From assembly GCA_030039575.1 (NCBI GenBank), contig JASHVH010000468.1, positions 1-8,723 of the forward strand: a stretch of 8,723 nucleotides of DNA, in the 5' to 3' direction. This DNA comes from Acidimicrobiales bacterium. Its GTDB lineage: Bacteria; Actinomycetota; Acidimicrobiia; Acidimicrobiales; Palsa-688. The notes under the pieces were generated by a model. It did no database searches. It was not told the origin of the DNA and worked only from the letters and a program-made list of their open reading frames with translations. The translations under genes and the position numbers were made by a program. This document shows, piece after piece, positions 1 through 6,565 of this stretch (the stretch's first letter is position 1; the number at the start of each line of letters is the position of its first letter).

Positions 1-43
1 ACCTCCGTTGGGCCGGCCTGGTCTCAACCATTTGGTCGGAAAG

Positions 44-1333
44 TTACCCAACTCCTGACGGGGTGGCCGCCCAGGCCGCACCAGTACCGCCGCGGTAGCC
101 GTTAGCACCAATTACTACGGCGGTCCTGGAGACAGCCGAGGCAGCGCCGAAGTAACTGCCATTGGCCGTGGGCCCCGCCAGTGCTGCGGCCTGGCGCCAG
201 CCCGCACGGCTCTGGCCGAACAAGTAAGCCCGGCCGGCGTTTTGCCTCGGCGCACCCACGACCGCAAGCCCGGGGCCCAAGGCCACGCTGTAACCGAACC
301 CGCCGTCCGCCCGGGTACCACGACCCGTGAGCTCGGCGGTCTGCCGCCAACGGCCTACGGATGCGCTGAACACATAGGCCGCGCCGGCGCCGTGCCAGGG
401 CGCGCCGACCAGGATCTGGCTTGCCGTCTCCGCTACTGAAAAGCCGAAGTTGTCGCCCGGACGGCTGTCCCGGCCGGCCAGCTCGGCCGTCTGTACCCAT
501 CTGCCCAAGGTCGAGCTGAACACGTAGACGCGGCCGGCACCGTCTGTGTCCCCCGGGTCGCCGACCGCCGCCACTTGGCCGGACACGGCTACGGCAGTGC
601 CGAACAAGCCGTCCAGCGGGGCGTTCCGGCCGCGCAGCCGAGAGACTTGGTGCCAACCGCGGCCGTGATTGGCGAACACGTAGGCGGTGCCAGTACCTAC
701 AGCCGGCATCGGCGCGCCGACCACGATGGTGCCTGCGCCAACGGCTACGGAGTAGCCGAAGCCGCTCCCGGGCGGGGCGCCGGAGCCCGCCAGTTCGGCA
801 ACCTGGTGCCAGCCCGACCGATCGTGCGTGAAGACGTAGGCCCTTCCGGTGGCGCCGTGGTCGTCCGCACCTATCACGATCGTGCCCCCGGCGATCGCCA
901 CGGCGCCGCCGAAGAAGTCACCGGCTTGGGTGTCAGATCCGTGCAGCTCCGCCGTTTCACGCCAACCCCCGGCATCCCGGGTGTAGACGAACGCAAGGCC
1001 TCCGGCCAGCATGGGCACGCCGATAACGGCCACAGTCGCTGCTGTGGCGACCGAAGTCCCGTACGCAGCCCCAGCCTGTAAGCCGGGGGGGTCGAGCGCT
1101 ACTAATGCCGGCGCGACCGGCCCGGAAGGCCGTGGGGCCCGAGCGAGCGTCGCGGGGCTACCCACGGCCCAAAGGGCGACCACGGTGGCGATGGCCCAGC
1201 GCGACCACAGTTGTCCGGGCCGGTCCCCGGCGGATGCCCGTCGTTCCTCCAGGCGGTGCGGTGGCCATCGCAACATCAGAAAAGCAGCGAGCAACCCGGC
1301 CGCCGAAGCCACCCTTGGTATCACACGTGTCAT
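44..1333 (-). CDS. FG-GAP repeat (integrin-alpha-like) seven-bladed beta-propeller protein, exported or membrane-anchored
   Basis: 429 residues. Two N-terminal hydrophobic stretches (about residues 8-22 and 46-62) precede the ectodomain. The second ends in ATLARA, a plausible signal-peptidase site, so the protein is either cleaved and secreted or anchored. Residues 89-425 are seven degenerate repeats of 49-52 residues. Each has an F-G (Y-G in the first) near its start, then a V-x-V/I-G-A/D strand, an A-Y-V-F-like strand, and a W-x-Q/E-x-A-x-L strand. This is the FG-GAP pattern of integrin-alpha-type propellers, which usually mediate adhesion or protein contacts. Canonical DxDxDG calcium loops are mostly missing; blade 4 keeps only a DTDG. 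No enzyme motif is visible, so the function is unknown. The ATG at 1333 is chosen because it includes both hydrophobic stretches and has a weak GAGAG upstream. An internal Met20 (1276) would leave only the second stretch as a signal. The gene is divergent from the LuxR-type regulator. Confidence 0.85.
   Translation of the reverse strand: MTRVIPRVASAAGLLAAFLMLRWPPHRLEERRASAGDRPGQLWSRWAIATVVALWAVGSPATLARAPRPSGPVAPALVALDPPGLQAGAAYGTSVATAATVAVIGVPMLAGGLAFVYTRDAGGWRETAELHGSDTQAGDFFGGAVAIAGGTIVIGADDHGATGRAYVFTHDRSGWHQVAELAGSGAPPGSGFGYSVAVGAGTIVVGAPMPAVGTGTAYVFANHGRGWHQVSRLRGRNAPLDGLFGTAVAVSGQVAAVGDPGDTDGAGRVYVFSSTLGRWVQTAELAGRDSRPGDNFGFSVAETASQILVGAPWHGAGAAYVFSASVGRWRQTAELTGRGTRADGGFGYSVALGPGLAVVGAPRQNAGRAYLFGQSRAGWRQAAALAGPTANGSYFGAASAVSRTAVVIGANGYRGGTGAAWAATPSGVG
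59..1069 (-). repeat. Seven degenerate tandem FG-GAP coding repeats
   Basis: The F-G (or Y-G) pair that marks each repeat falls at about residues 91, 141, 192, 244, 296, 346 and 395, giving periods of 50, 51, 52, 52, 50 and 49 residues (about 150 bp). The repeats are clear in protein but diverged in DNA. Repeats 2-6 carry the full pattern. Repeat 1 has Y-G, and repeat 7 lacks the last W-x-Q-A-x-L strand. Confidence 0.8.
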
Positions 1334-1415
1334 TCGCTCTCATTGGAACCAAGCGGCGGCGTAAATGCATCCGGGAGGAACCCTCGTTTTGACGGCCTGA
1401 GCTGGCCCCGGACCC

Positions 1416-1421
1416 TAATGT
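1416..1421 (+). promoter_or_regulatory. Putative -10 box (TAATGT) of the LuxR-type regulator gene, leaderless arrangement
   Basis: TAATGT fits the actinobacterial TAnnnT -10 pattern and ends 6 nt before the ATG at 1428, so transcription would start at or next to the A of the start codon. No purine-rich ribosome binding site precedes the ATG. A good -35-like TTGACG lies at 1389-1394, but the 21-nt spacer is longer than the usual 16-18, so the pairing is doubtful. Confidence 0.4.
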
Positions 1422-1427
1422 CTGGTT

Positions 1428-4178
1428 ATGGGTGGGCTCGGTACACCCTCGGAATTGCCGCTGCTCGAACGAGAGGCAGCACTGGCGGCCGTGGCGGCCG
1501 CCGTGGAGGCGACCCGACGGGCCGAGTACTCCGTCCTGTTCCTCCTGGGTGAAGCGGGGCTGGGCAAGACAAGCCTTATCGCTCGCGCCGGGTCGGAGGC
1601 CGCCGGGCTCTCCGTCGGATGGGCCGAGGGCGTGGCTGCCGAGACGGCCCTCCCGTTCGGCCTTTTGAGCCAAGCCTTGCCGCCGCTCAGCGAACTCGAA
1701 GCCGTCACTGGCCTCGGCTCGGCGGAGGCCCGCGCCAGTTTGTACCACCGTTGCAGCCGCTCGCTAAAGGATCTCTGCCAAAAGAGCCCGTTCCTGTTGC
1801 TCATCGATGACTTGCACTGGGCCGACCAGGACTCCCTCGAGCTGCTGAGCTTCCTCCTTCGCCGCCTCCGTGGCGGCGCCCTCGGCGTCGTCGCCACGCT
1901 GAGGCCCTGGCCTCCTGAGGCGGCGGACCTGGCCGAACAACTGGCGGCGGCGGGACAGGCGGAGATCCAGCGCTTGGCCCCGCTCAGCGGCCTTTCCTCG
2001 GCTCAAGTGGTGGACCGCGCGGCAAAAAGGCAACTGGCGCCGGACGAGCTCGAATTGGTCTTGACGTCGTGCGCCGGCAACCCCTTCCTGCTGAGCCAAG
2101 CCGGTTCGGCAGCAGGGAGCGATAACAGTTTGGCGGGCCTGAAAGGCAACCCAAACCACGCGCTGGTGGCCCGTTTCGCCGGGCTGGCCCCAGACGTCCT
2201 CCGGGTAGCTAGAGCGGCCAGCGTCGCCGGTCCCCGGTTTTGGCCGCAGGTTGTCTCGGCCATGACGGGCGCCAGCGATGCCGAGGTTAGCTCCGCTTTG
2301 GGAGTTCTAATCAGTGCCGGGCTGGCATGTGCGCGAGACAATGGCCAAGTCGAGTTTGCCCATCCCCTTTTCGCCCAAGCGTTGTACGACTCTTTGGCGC
2401 CGCCTGAACGGTCTCGCCTTCACGCGACGGCGTTGCGTGGCCTCCTTGCGGTAGGGGAAGACCCGGCCAAGGCGGCGGTTCATGCGCTCGGAGGCCACTT
2501 GGTGGGTGACCAGACAGCCATTGAGACCCTGGAGCGAGCGGGCTGCGCCGCCCTTGCTTCCGGTGCGATTGACGGCGCGGTCAAGTACTTGGCGGCAGCC
2601 GTCGAACTGGCGGGCGAGCTGGTCACCCCTGGGCTGCTGCTCGAACTGGCAGAGGCCGAGCTGGCGGCGGGCCGTCTCGAGCGGGTGGAGGAGACCTGCC
2701 TGCGCGCCCTTGACCGTGCCGCGGACGCGGACAGTCGAGTAGACGCGTTGGTGATGCTGGCCAGGCTGGCCGGCAACCGCACCGACTACGCGGAGAGAAA
2801 GCGGCGCGACACACAAGCAATCGAAGCGGCCGAGGGGAGCGAAAAGCTGGTCGGCGTGCTCGCTCAAGCGGTGATGGGGGAGAGCAAAGCCCTCGGCCCC
2901 CGGGCGGTGAGCGCTTGGGCGGACCGGCTCCGGGGGCTGAGGGCGCCGCTCCCGGTGCACTTGCGGACCGAAGTGGACCTGGCTTGGGGGACTTTTGCGG
3001 CCCTGGCCGGCCAGATCGAGGGGACCGAGGTGATCCGGGCCGCACTGGGCCCCGCCAACCTGGCCTCGGTAATGCGGTCGGCCTTGCCAACGGCGTTCAC
3101 CCTGATGCTGCGCTCCGCGTTTGATTCAAGGCTTTTCGTGGAGCGTTTCGAGGAAGCCGACGAGCTTTTTGCCACTGCATGGGGGATTTCTGAGCGCCAC
3201 GGGGCGTTCATGCTCTTGACTCAGCTCGCCATTGTCCGGGCCGCTGGTAACTGGTGGCGCGGCAGGCTCGCCGACGCGCACAATGTGCTCGACGAACTGG
3301 CCGGGATAGAGGCAGCGGCTGGGCTTCCGGCGGCCATAGAGCAGTGGCCCGTCATCCCGGCCATGTTGGCAGTGGAAGAAGGCGACGTGGCCACCGCGTT
3401 GTCCGAATCGGCCAAGGCCGAGTTGCGCCCCTCTGCTCAGATTCCGTGGTTCCGGACCCAGCTTTGGCGGATCCAGGCCGAACTGGCGCTGGATGACGGG
3501 CGTACCGCCGAGGCGGTGAGGCTGGGTCGGGAGATGCGGGACTTCCACGAGCGGCTCGGAGTACTCGAACCATGCTGGGCCCCGTGGGCCGACACCGCGA
3601 TGGTCGCGTTCCTCCGCGCCGGCTTGGTCGGCGAGGCACAAGCACTGGTCGAACACCTCGACAAGGTCACTGACAGGCTCCCGTGCCGCTGGCCACGGTC
3701 GGTTGCGGCGCTGGGGCGGGCCGGCCTGGCCGAGGCCCGGGGCGACCTAGAAGGAGCGGGGCACCACCACCGGCAAGGCATCGACTTCCTGGACGGTATT
3801 GACCTCCCCCTCCGGCGAGCCCGGGCGCTGATCAGTTATGGGCGTTTCCTGAGACGCAACCGCCAGCCGGTGCTGGCGCGGGTGGCCCTGTCCACTGCGA
3901 TCGAAGAAAGTGAAGCCTGCGGCGGGGCCCGTTTCGCAGCACAAGCACTAACCGAGCTAAAGGCGAGTGGCGGACGGCGGCCCCGGAAAAGTTCTTCGCA
4001 GCTGAGCCCCCAGGAGCGGAGCGTGACGGCGTTGGCCGTCGAGGGCGCAAGCAATGAGGAAATCGCCAACCGCTTGTACATTTCGGTCAAGACCGTTGAA
4101 CGCCACTTGACCTCCGCCTACTCGAAACTGGGCATTCGCTCTCGAAAAGAGTTACCAAGCCGTCTACAGGCGCCTTAG
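1428..4178 (+). CDS. LAL/MalT-like transcriptional regulator: AAA ATPase plus C-terminal LuxR-type HTH
   Basis: 916 residues, the usual size for large ATP-binding LuxR (LAL) regulators. The N-terminal AAA_16-like ATPase has an intact Walker A (GEAGLGKTS, 41-49) and Walker B (LLLIDDLHWAD, 123-133), followed by a VVATLRP sensor-like strand at 154-160. The long middle (about 330-840) is Ala/Leu/Glu-rich helical sequence typical of TPR-like effector-binding arrays. The C-terminus (about 859-912) is a GerE/LuxR helix-turn-helix: LSPQER, then EIANRLYISVKTVERHL, then KLGIRSRKEL. Family knowledge suggests an inducer-responsive, ATP-dependent activator that binds DNA as a multimer. The inducer cannot be read from sequence. 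The start is the first ATG in frame and gives the usual short lead into the ATPase. The divergent propeller gene is the obvious candidate target, but this is inference. The 3' end faces rplS. Confidence 0.92.
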   Translation: MGGLGTPSELPLLEREAALAAVAAAVEATRRAEYSVLFLLGEAGLGKTSLIARAGSEAAGLSVGWAEGVAAETALPFGLLSQALPPLSELEAVTGLGSAEARASLYHRCSRSLKDLCQKSPFLLLIDDLHWADQDSLELLSFLLRRLRGGALGVVATLRPWPPEAADLAEQLAAAGQAEIQRLAPLSGLSSAQVVDRAAKRQLAPDELELVLTSCAGNPFLLSQAGSAAGSDNSLAGLKGNPNHALVARFAGLAPDVLRVARAASVAGPRFWPQVVSAMTGASDAEVSSALGVLISAGLACARDNGQVEFAHPLFAQALYDSLAPPERSRLHATALRGLLAVGEDPAKAAVHALGGHLVGDQTAIETLERAGCAALASGAIDGAVKYLAAAVELAGELVTPGLLLELAEAELAAGRLERVEETCLRALDRAADADSRVDALVMLARLAGNRTDYAERKRRDTQAIEAAEGSEKLVGVLAQAVMGESKALGPRAVSAWADRLRGLRAPLPVHLRTEVDLAWGTFAALAGQIEGTEVIRAALGPANLASVMRSALPTAFTLMLRSAFDSRLFVERFEEADELFATAWGISERHGAFMLLTQLAIVRAAGNWWRGRLADAHNVLDELAGIEAAAGLPAAIEQWPVIPAMLAVEEGDVATALSESAKAELRPSAQIPWFRTQLWRIQAELALDDGRTAEAVRLGREMRDFHERLGVLEPCWAPWADTAMVAFLRAGLVGEAQALVEHLDKVTDRLPCRWPRSVAALGRAGLAEARGDLEGAGHHHRQGIDFLDGIDLPLRRARALISYGRFLRRNRQPVLARVALSTAIEESEACGGARFAAQALTELKASGGRRPRKSSSQLSPQERSVTALAVEGASNEEIANRLYISVKTVERHLTSAYSKLGIRSRKELPSRLQAP

Positions 4179-4179
4179 A

Positions 4180-4276
4180 GATGGCGATTTCCCGGTTCGG
4201 GTAGCGCCGGTAGAACTTCTCGATCAGTGCCTCAAGGTCTGCGGCCGAAGGCCGGAGCGGGACATCAAGGGCGGTC
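4180..4276 (-). other. Convergent intergenic gap with a coding-like fragment (possible gene remnant)
   Basis: This 98-bp gap separates the ends of the regulator gene (+) and rplS (-). On the minus strand one frame stays open across it, from inside rplS (ATG at 4335) to 4087 inside the regulator gene. The part in the gap encodes PSAADLEALIEKFYRRYPNR plus short flanks. It reads like a natural amphipathic helix and keeps high GC at third codon positions. The parts overlapping the two real genes look like ordinary shadow frame. It may be a relic of a gene once downstream of rplS, or chance. No family is recognised. A 5-bp inverted repeat with a 3-nt loop (4242-4254) lacks a T-tract and is a poor terminator. 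Confidence 0.3.
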
Positions 4277-4633
4277 TCAGCGGACCGAAGGCTGCCGCTT
4301 CTCCTTGATTTTGGCCGCTTTGCCGATCCGGTCACGCAGGTAATAGAGCTTGGCCCGGCGTACGTCGCCCTGGGTGACGACCTCGACGCGGGCGATCGAC
4401 GGGGAGTGGACAGGCCAGGTCCGCTCGACCCCGACCCCGGAGCTCACCTTCCGCACGGTGAACGTCTCCCTCACCCCGGACCCCTTGCGGGCGATCACGG
4501 CGCCCTGAAAGGCCTGCACCCGCTCGCGGTTGCCCTCCACCACTCGGACGTGTACGCGGACGGTGTCCCCGGGGGAGAAATCGGGTACGTCGTCGCGCAA
4601 ACTCTCACGGTCGATCAGGTCGGTCGGGCCCAT
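4277..4633 (-). CDS. rplS: Large ribosomal subunit protein bL19
   Basis: 118 residues from the chosen start, matching the usual L19 length. L19 lies at the interface of the 30S and 50S subunits. Family hallmarks are present in order: [20 protein letters not shown] near the N-terminus, [57 protein letters not shown], and a lysine-rich IKEKR tail. An upstream in-frame ATG at 4654 would add seven residues (MLYPRLP). I prefer 4633 because [11 protein letters not shown] lines up end to end with the N-termini of other L19 proteins, although 4654 has a GGGG at a better distance and 4633 has no Shine-Dalgarno. Either start lies inside trmD (29- or 50-bp overlap), so translation is probably coupled to trmD. 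It is the last gene of the cluster. Confidence 0.95.
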   Translation of the reverse strand: MGPTDLIDRESLRDDVPDFSPGDTVRVHVRVVEGNRERVQAFQGAVIARKGSGVRETFTVRKVSSGVGVERTWPVHSPSIARVEVVTQGDVRRAKLYYLRDRIGKAAKIKEKRQPSVR

Positions 4634-5372
4634 AGGTAGACGAGGATAGAGCATCGAAGCCCCATTCGACCAGCAGCCTCCGCTCCTCGGGGGAAATCCC
4701 CCCCCGGGCGGCGATCAAATCCGGCCGCCGTTGCAGCGTGCGGGCCAGCGCCGCCGCCTTCCTCCACTGGGCCACTCGTTCGTGGTGACCGGACAGGAGC
4801 ACCTCGGGCACGGGCCAGCCCCGGAACTCAGCGGGCCTTGTGTACTGGGGGTACTCGAGCAAGCCGTCGGCGAAGCTCTCCTCCTGGCTGGAGGTGGCAT
4901 TGCCCATGACACCGGGGACCAACCGGGCCACGGCTTCGACGACCACGATGGCAGCCGCCTCGCCCCCGGCCAACACGTAGTCGCCGATCGAGAGCTCGTC
5001 GTCGACGAGGTGCTCGGCCACTCGTTCGTCGACGCCTTCGTAGCGGCCGCACAGGAGGGAAAAGCCTGGCCCGGCCGCCAGTTCCTGGGCCATGGCCTGG
5101 TCGAAGCGGCGGCCGCTCGGGCCCAGCAAGAACAGCGGCCTGACCGGCTGGGCTGCTTCAACGGCGTTGAACACCGGCTCCGGGGCCAACACCATCCCGG
5201 CCCCACCGCCGAAAGGGCTGTCGTCCACACTCCGGTGGGGGTCATGGGCTCCCGCCCGGAGGTCATGAACGACGATCTCGATGGCGCCGCTCCTCCAGGC
5301 CTTGCCGACAAGGCCGGCCCCGGCCCAGGTCGCCACCAGGTCCGGGAAAATGGTGAAGATCTCGCTCCTCAT
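4605..5372 (-). CDS. trmD: tRNA (guanine(37)-N1)-methyltransferase TrmD
   Basis: 255 residues, usual length. TrmD is a SPOUT-class, trefoil-knot methyltransferase. It uses S-adenosylmethionine to make m1G37 next to the anticodon of tRNAs reading CNN codons, which prevents +1 frameshifting. Motifs seen: IFTIFPDL at the N-terminus, [12 protein letters not shown] (50-61), [13 protein letters not shown] (106-118), the knot segment [13 protein letters not shown] (126-138), RLVPGVMGN (150-158), [11 protein letters not shown] (170-180) and [10 protein letters not shown] (188-197). Arg150 matches the conserved catalytic-region Arg154 of the Haemophilus enzyme. At the position of its general-base Asp169 this protein has Glu165. 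The start ATG at 5372 lies 13 nt after the rimM stop and is part of a small inverted repeat. The 3' end overlaps rplS. Substrate and function are secure from the family. Confidence 0.96.
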   Translation of the reverse strand: MRSEIFTIFPDLVATWAGAGLVGKAWRSGAIEIVVHDLRAGAHDPHRSVDDSPFGGGAGMVLAPEPVFNAVEAAQPVRPLFLLGPSGRRFDQAMAQELAAGPGFSLLCGRYEGVDERVAEHLVDDELSIGDYVLAGGEAAAIVVVEAVARLVPGVMGNATSSQEESFADGLLEYPQYTRPAEFRGWPVPEVLLSGHHERVAQWRKAAALARTLQRRPDLIAARGGISPEERRLLVEWGFDALSSSTYGPDRPDRP

Positions 5373-5390
5373 GAGCCGAGGGGCCTCATG
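5370..5390 (-). promoter_or_regulatory. Inverted repeat spanning rimM stop and trmD start (putative coupling hairpin)
   Basis: In the mRNA, CAUGAG (5390-5385) can pair perfectly with CUCAUG (5375-5370) across a 9-nt loop. The rimM stop UGA lies in the 5' arm and the trmD start AUG is the end of the 3' arm. A ribosome terminating on rimM would open the stem and free the trmD start, which would couple the two genes. The stem is only 6 bp, so it could be chance. Confidence 0.35.
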
Positions 5391-5865
5391 GCTCGAACAG
5401 CCCGGTCGGGACGTCCACGGTCAGCCGCCCCGGCGCCGCCGTCACCACGAACCTCAACGGGACCAGGGCCCCGCTGTCCAGCACGAGGAGGTCGCTGGCC
5501 GGGTTCGCCTCGACGGCGACCACCTTGCCGTGGTTCTCCCCCGCCTGGTCCACCACGTCCGAACCAATGAGCTCGTGCACCCAGAGGCCTTCGGCGCCCG
5601 CTAGCGGCTCAGCTCGCAGCGTGGCCCCCACCAGGCGTTCGGCCTGCTCGCGCCTCTCTATGCCGGCAAAGCGGACGAGCCAGCGGCCGCCTCGGGGGCT
5701 GACTTTCCCAGGCAGGGGCTGAGAAGTTTCGACCACCAGCCGGCGCCCCTGGCACTCGAGGACGCTGCCGGCGGACAAGCGGGCCTCGACGGTGCTCACC
5801 AGGTCGACCACCACTTCGCCCCGCAGCCCATGAGGCCGGGCCACGTGGCCTACTTCCAGCAGCAC
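5386..5865 (-). CDS. rimM: Ribosome maturation factor RimM
   Basis: 159 residues, near the usual 160-180. RimM binds S19 in the head of the 30S subunit and assists late maturation of 16S rRNA. The N-terminal RimM domain starts with the family signature VGHVARPHGLRGEVVV (5-20). A PRC-barrel domain follows from about residue 95: WVHELIGSDVVD, then GKVVAVEANPASDLLVL, LVPLRFV, and a C-terminal VDVPTGLFEP close to the usual IPxGLL ending. The start codon is GTG (5865-5863), chosen because the signature follows immediately. It lies 4 nt after the KH gene stop, so the genes are effectively coupled. Only a weak GGAT precedes it. The 13-nt gap to trmD holds the inverted repeat described separately. 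Confidence 0.95.
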   Translation of the reverse strand: MLLEVGHVARPHGLRGEVVVDLVSTVEARLSAGSVLECQGRRLVVETSQPLPGKVSPRGGRWLVRFAGIERREQAERLVGATLRAEPLAGAEGLWVHELIGSDVVDQAGENHGKVVAVEANPASDLLVLDSGALVPLRFVVTAAPGRLTVDVPTGLFEP

Positions 5866-5869
5866 ACCG

Positions 5870-6142
5870 CTAATCCGCTATGTCGACGAAGACCTCTTCA
5901 CCATCCCTGGCGGCAGCAGCCCGGGTGACGGCGCGGATCGCCTGCGCGGTGCGGCCGCGGCGGCCGATCACCCGGCCGACGTCTCCAGGGGCCACCTGCA
6001 ACCTGAGCCGCACGGCCTGCCCGGGCTGGCCTCCGCCGATCTCGACGCCAACGGCATCGGGCTCGTCCACGATCTGGCGGGCCAGGTACTCGAGCACGGC
6101 ACGCGCCCGCCCGCCGGGAGCCCGGTTGTACGGGTCGCTCAC
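5870..6142 (-). CDS. khpA: KH-domain RNA-binding protein KhpA (YlqC/DUF-type)
   Basis: 90 residues, a single small KH domain as in KhpA proteins, which sit between rpsP and rimM in many Gram-positive and actinobacterial genomes. The RNA-binding GxxG loop is GRRG (60-63) within [20 protein letters not shown], followed by the EEVFVDIAD strand. The N-terminal helix ([20 protein letters not shown]) is typical. KhpA often pairs with KhpB/Jag and affects cell-wall growth through RNA binding in firmicutes; its role in actinobacteria is less clear. The start is GTG at 6142. The sequence GTGA overlaps the rpsP stop TGA by 4 nt, a classic stop-start coupling. A 4-nt gap follows before rimM. The symbol is assigned from family and position. 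Confidence 0.92.
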   Translation of the reverse strand: MSDPYNRAPGGRARAVLEYLARQIVDEPDAVGVEIGGGQPGQAVRLRLQVAPGDVGRVIGRRGRTAQAIRAVTRAAAARDGEEVFVDIAD

Positions 6143-6444
6143 TTAGCCTTCTCGGCCGGCCGGGCGGCCTTCTTGGCCGGGGCCTCTCGGACGGGGGCGG
6201 CCTCCAATAGCCCGGCGTCCACCAGGATGCGCCGGACCCGGTCGGTCGGCTGGGCCCCTTCCTGCAGCCAGCGCGTTACCCGGTCCTCCTTCAGGACGAC
6301 CTTTTGTTGTTGCTCGCGGGGGGCGTAGCTGCCGATGATCTCTATGAAGCGCCCGTCACGCGGTGAGCGGCTGTCCGCCGCTACGAGCCGGTACGTAGGT
6401 TGCTTGGTCTTGCCCATCCGCATTAGCCGGAGCTTCACTGCCAT
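6139..6444 (-). CDS. rpsP: Small ribosomal subunit protein bS16
   Basis: 101 residues. S16 is an early-assembly 30S protein. The N-terminus is nearly canonical ([20 protein letters not shown]), followed by [39 protein letters not shown], and a low-complexity Ala/Lys/Pro tail (about 82-101), a common extension in high-GC actinobacteria. The ATG at 6444 is fixed by the conserved N-terminus. It is preceded by AAAGG at 9-nt spacing and an A-rich run, the clearest ribosome binding site in the window. The gene is 121 bp downstream of ffh and overlaps the KH gene by 4 nt, so it starts the tight five-gene block. Confidence 0.97.
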   Translation of the reverse strand: MAVKLRLMRMGKTKQPTYRLVAADSRSPRDGRFIEIIGSYAPREQQQKVVLKEDRVTRWLQEGAQPTDRVRRILVDAGLLEAAPVREAPAKKAARPAEKAK

Positions 6445-6565
6445 ATTTTTTTGCCTTTGTTCCCTCTGCCCGTAAGCCCCGCAGGCTGGGCCGCGAGGTC
6501 GCTACCAGTTCTTATTGGACCGTGTAAGTGTAGGCGAGATGGACCGGCGTTAGCAGCCGCCGAAG
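6445..6565 (-). promoter_or_regulatory. ffh-rpsP intergenic leader with rpsP ribosome binding site
   Basis: 121 bp, the largest gap in the cluster. AAAGG (6458-6454) followed by C, seven A and T leads into the rpsP ATG; an A-rich spacer is unusual in this GC-rich DNA and should keep the site unstructured. Just after the ffh stop, CGGCG (6562-6558) and CGCCG (6549-6545) can form a 5-bp stem with an 8-nt loop but no T-tract follows. A TAnnnT (TACACT, 6532-6527) could be a -10 box for an rpsP promoter, without a recognisable -35. Read-through from ffh and an internal promoter are both possible. Confidence 0.4.

Noticed and set aside
1..43. Segment downstream of the propeller gene checked for a terminator or a further gene
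   Set aside because: Only very short inverted repeats and a GGCCGGCC palindrome; nothing that can be supported.
59..1069. Repeats considered as a DNA-level tandem array or CRISPR-like structure
   Set aside because: The periodicity is in the protein; DNA copies are too diverged and there are no unique spacers.
1158..1748. 196-residue minus-strand frame crossing the divergent promoter region
   Set aside because: It covers the start of both real genes in another frame and has low-complexity composition without a domain.
4242..4254. CGGCC-GAA-GGCCG inverted repeat between convergent genes as a bidirectional terminator
   Set aside because: Short stem, no T-run on either strand, and such GC palindromes are common in this DNA.
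4731..5570. 279-residue open frame on the plus strand
   Set aside because: It is antisense to trmD and rimM, whose family motifs are complete; the translation is Pro/Gly/Arg-rich with no domain, as expected of a shadow frame in high-GC DNA.
6545..6562. Hairpin after ffh considered as a terminator
   Set aside because: Only 5 bp with an 8-nt loop and no T-tract; the cluster is more likely read through or partly re-initiated.
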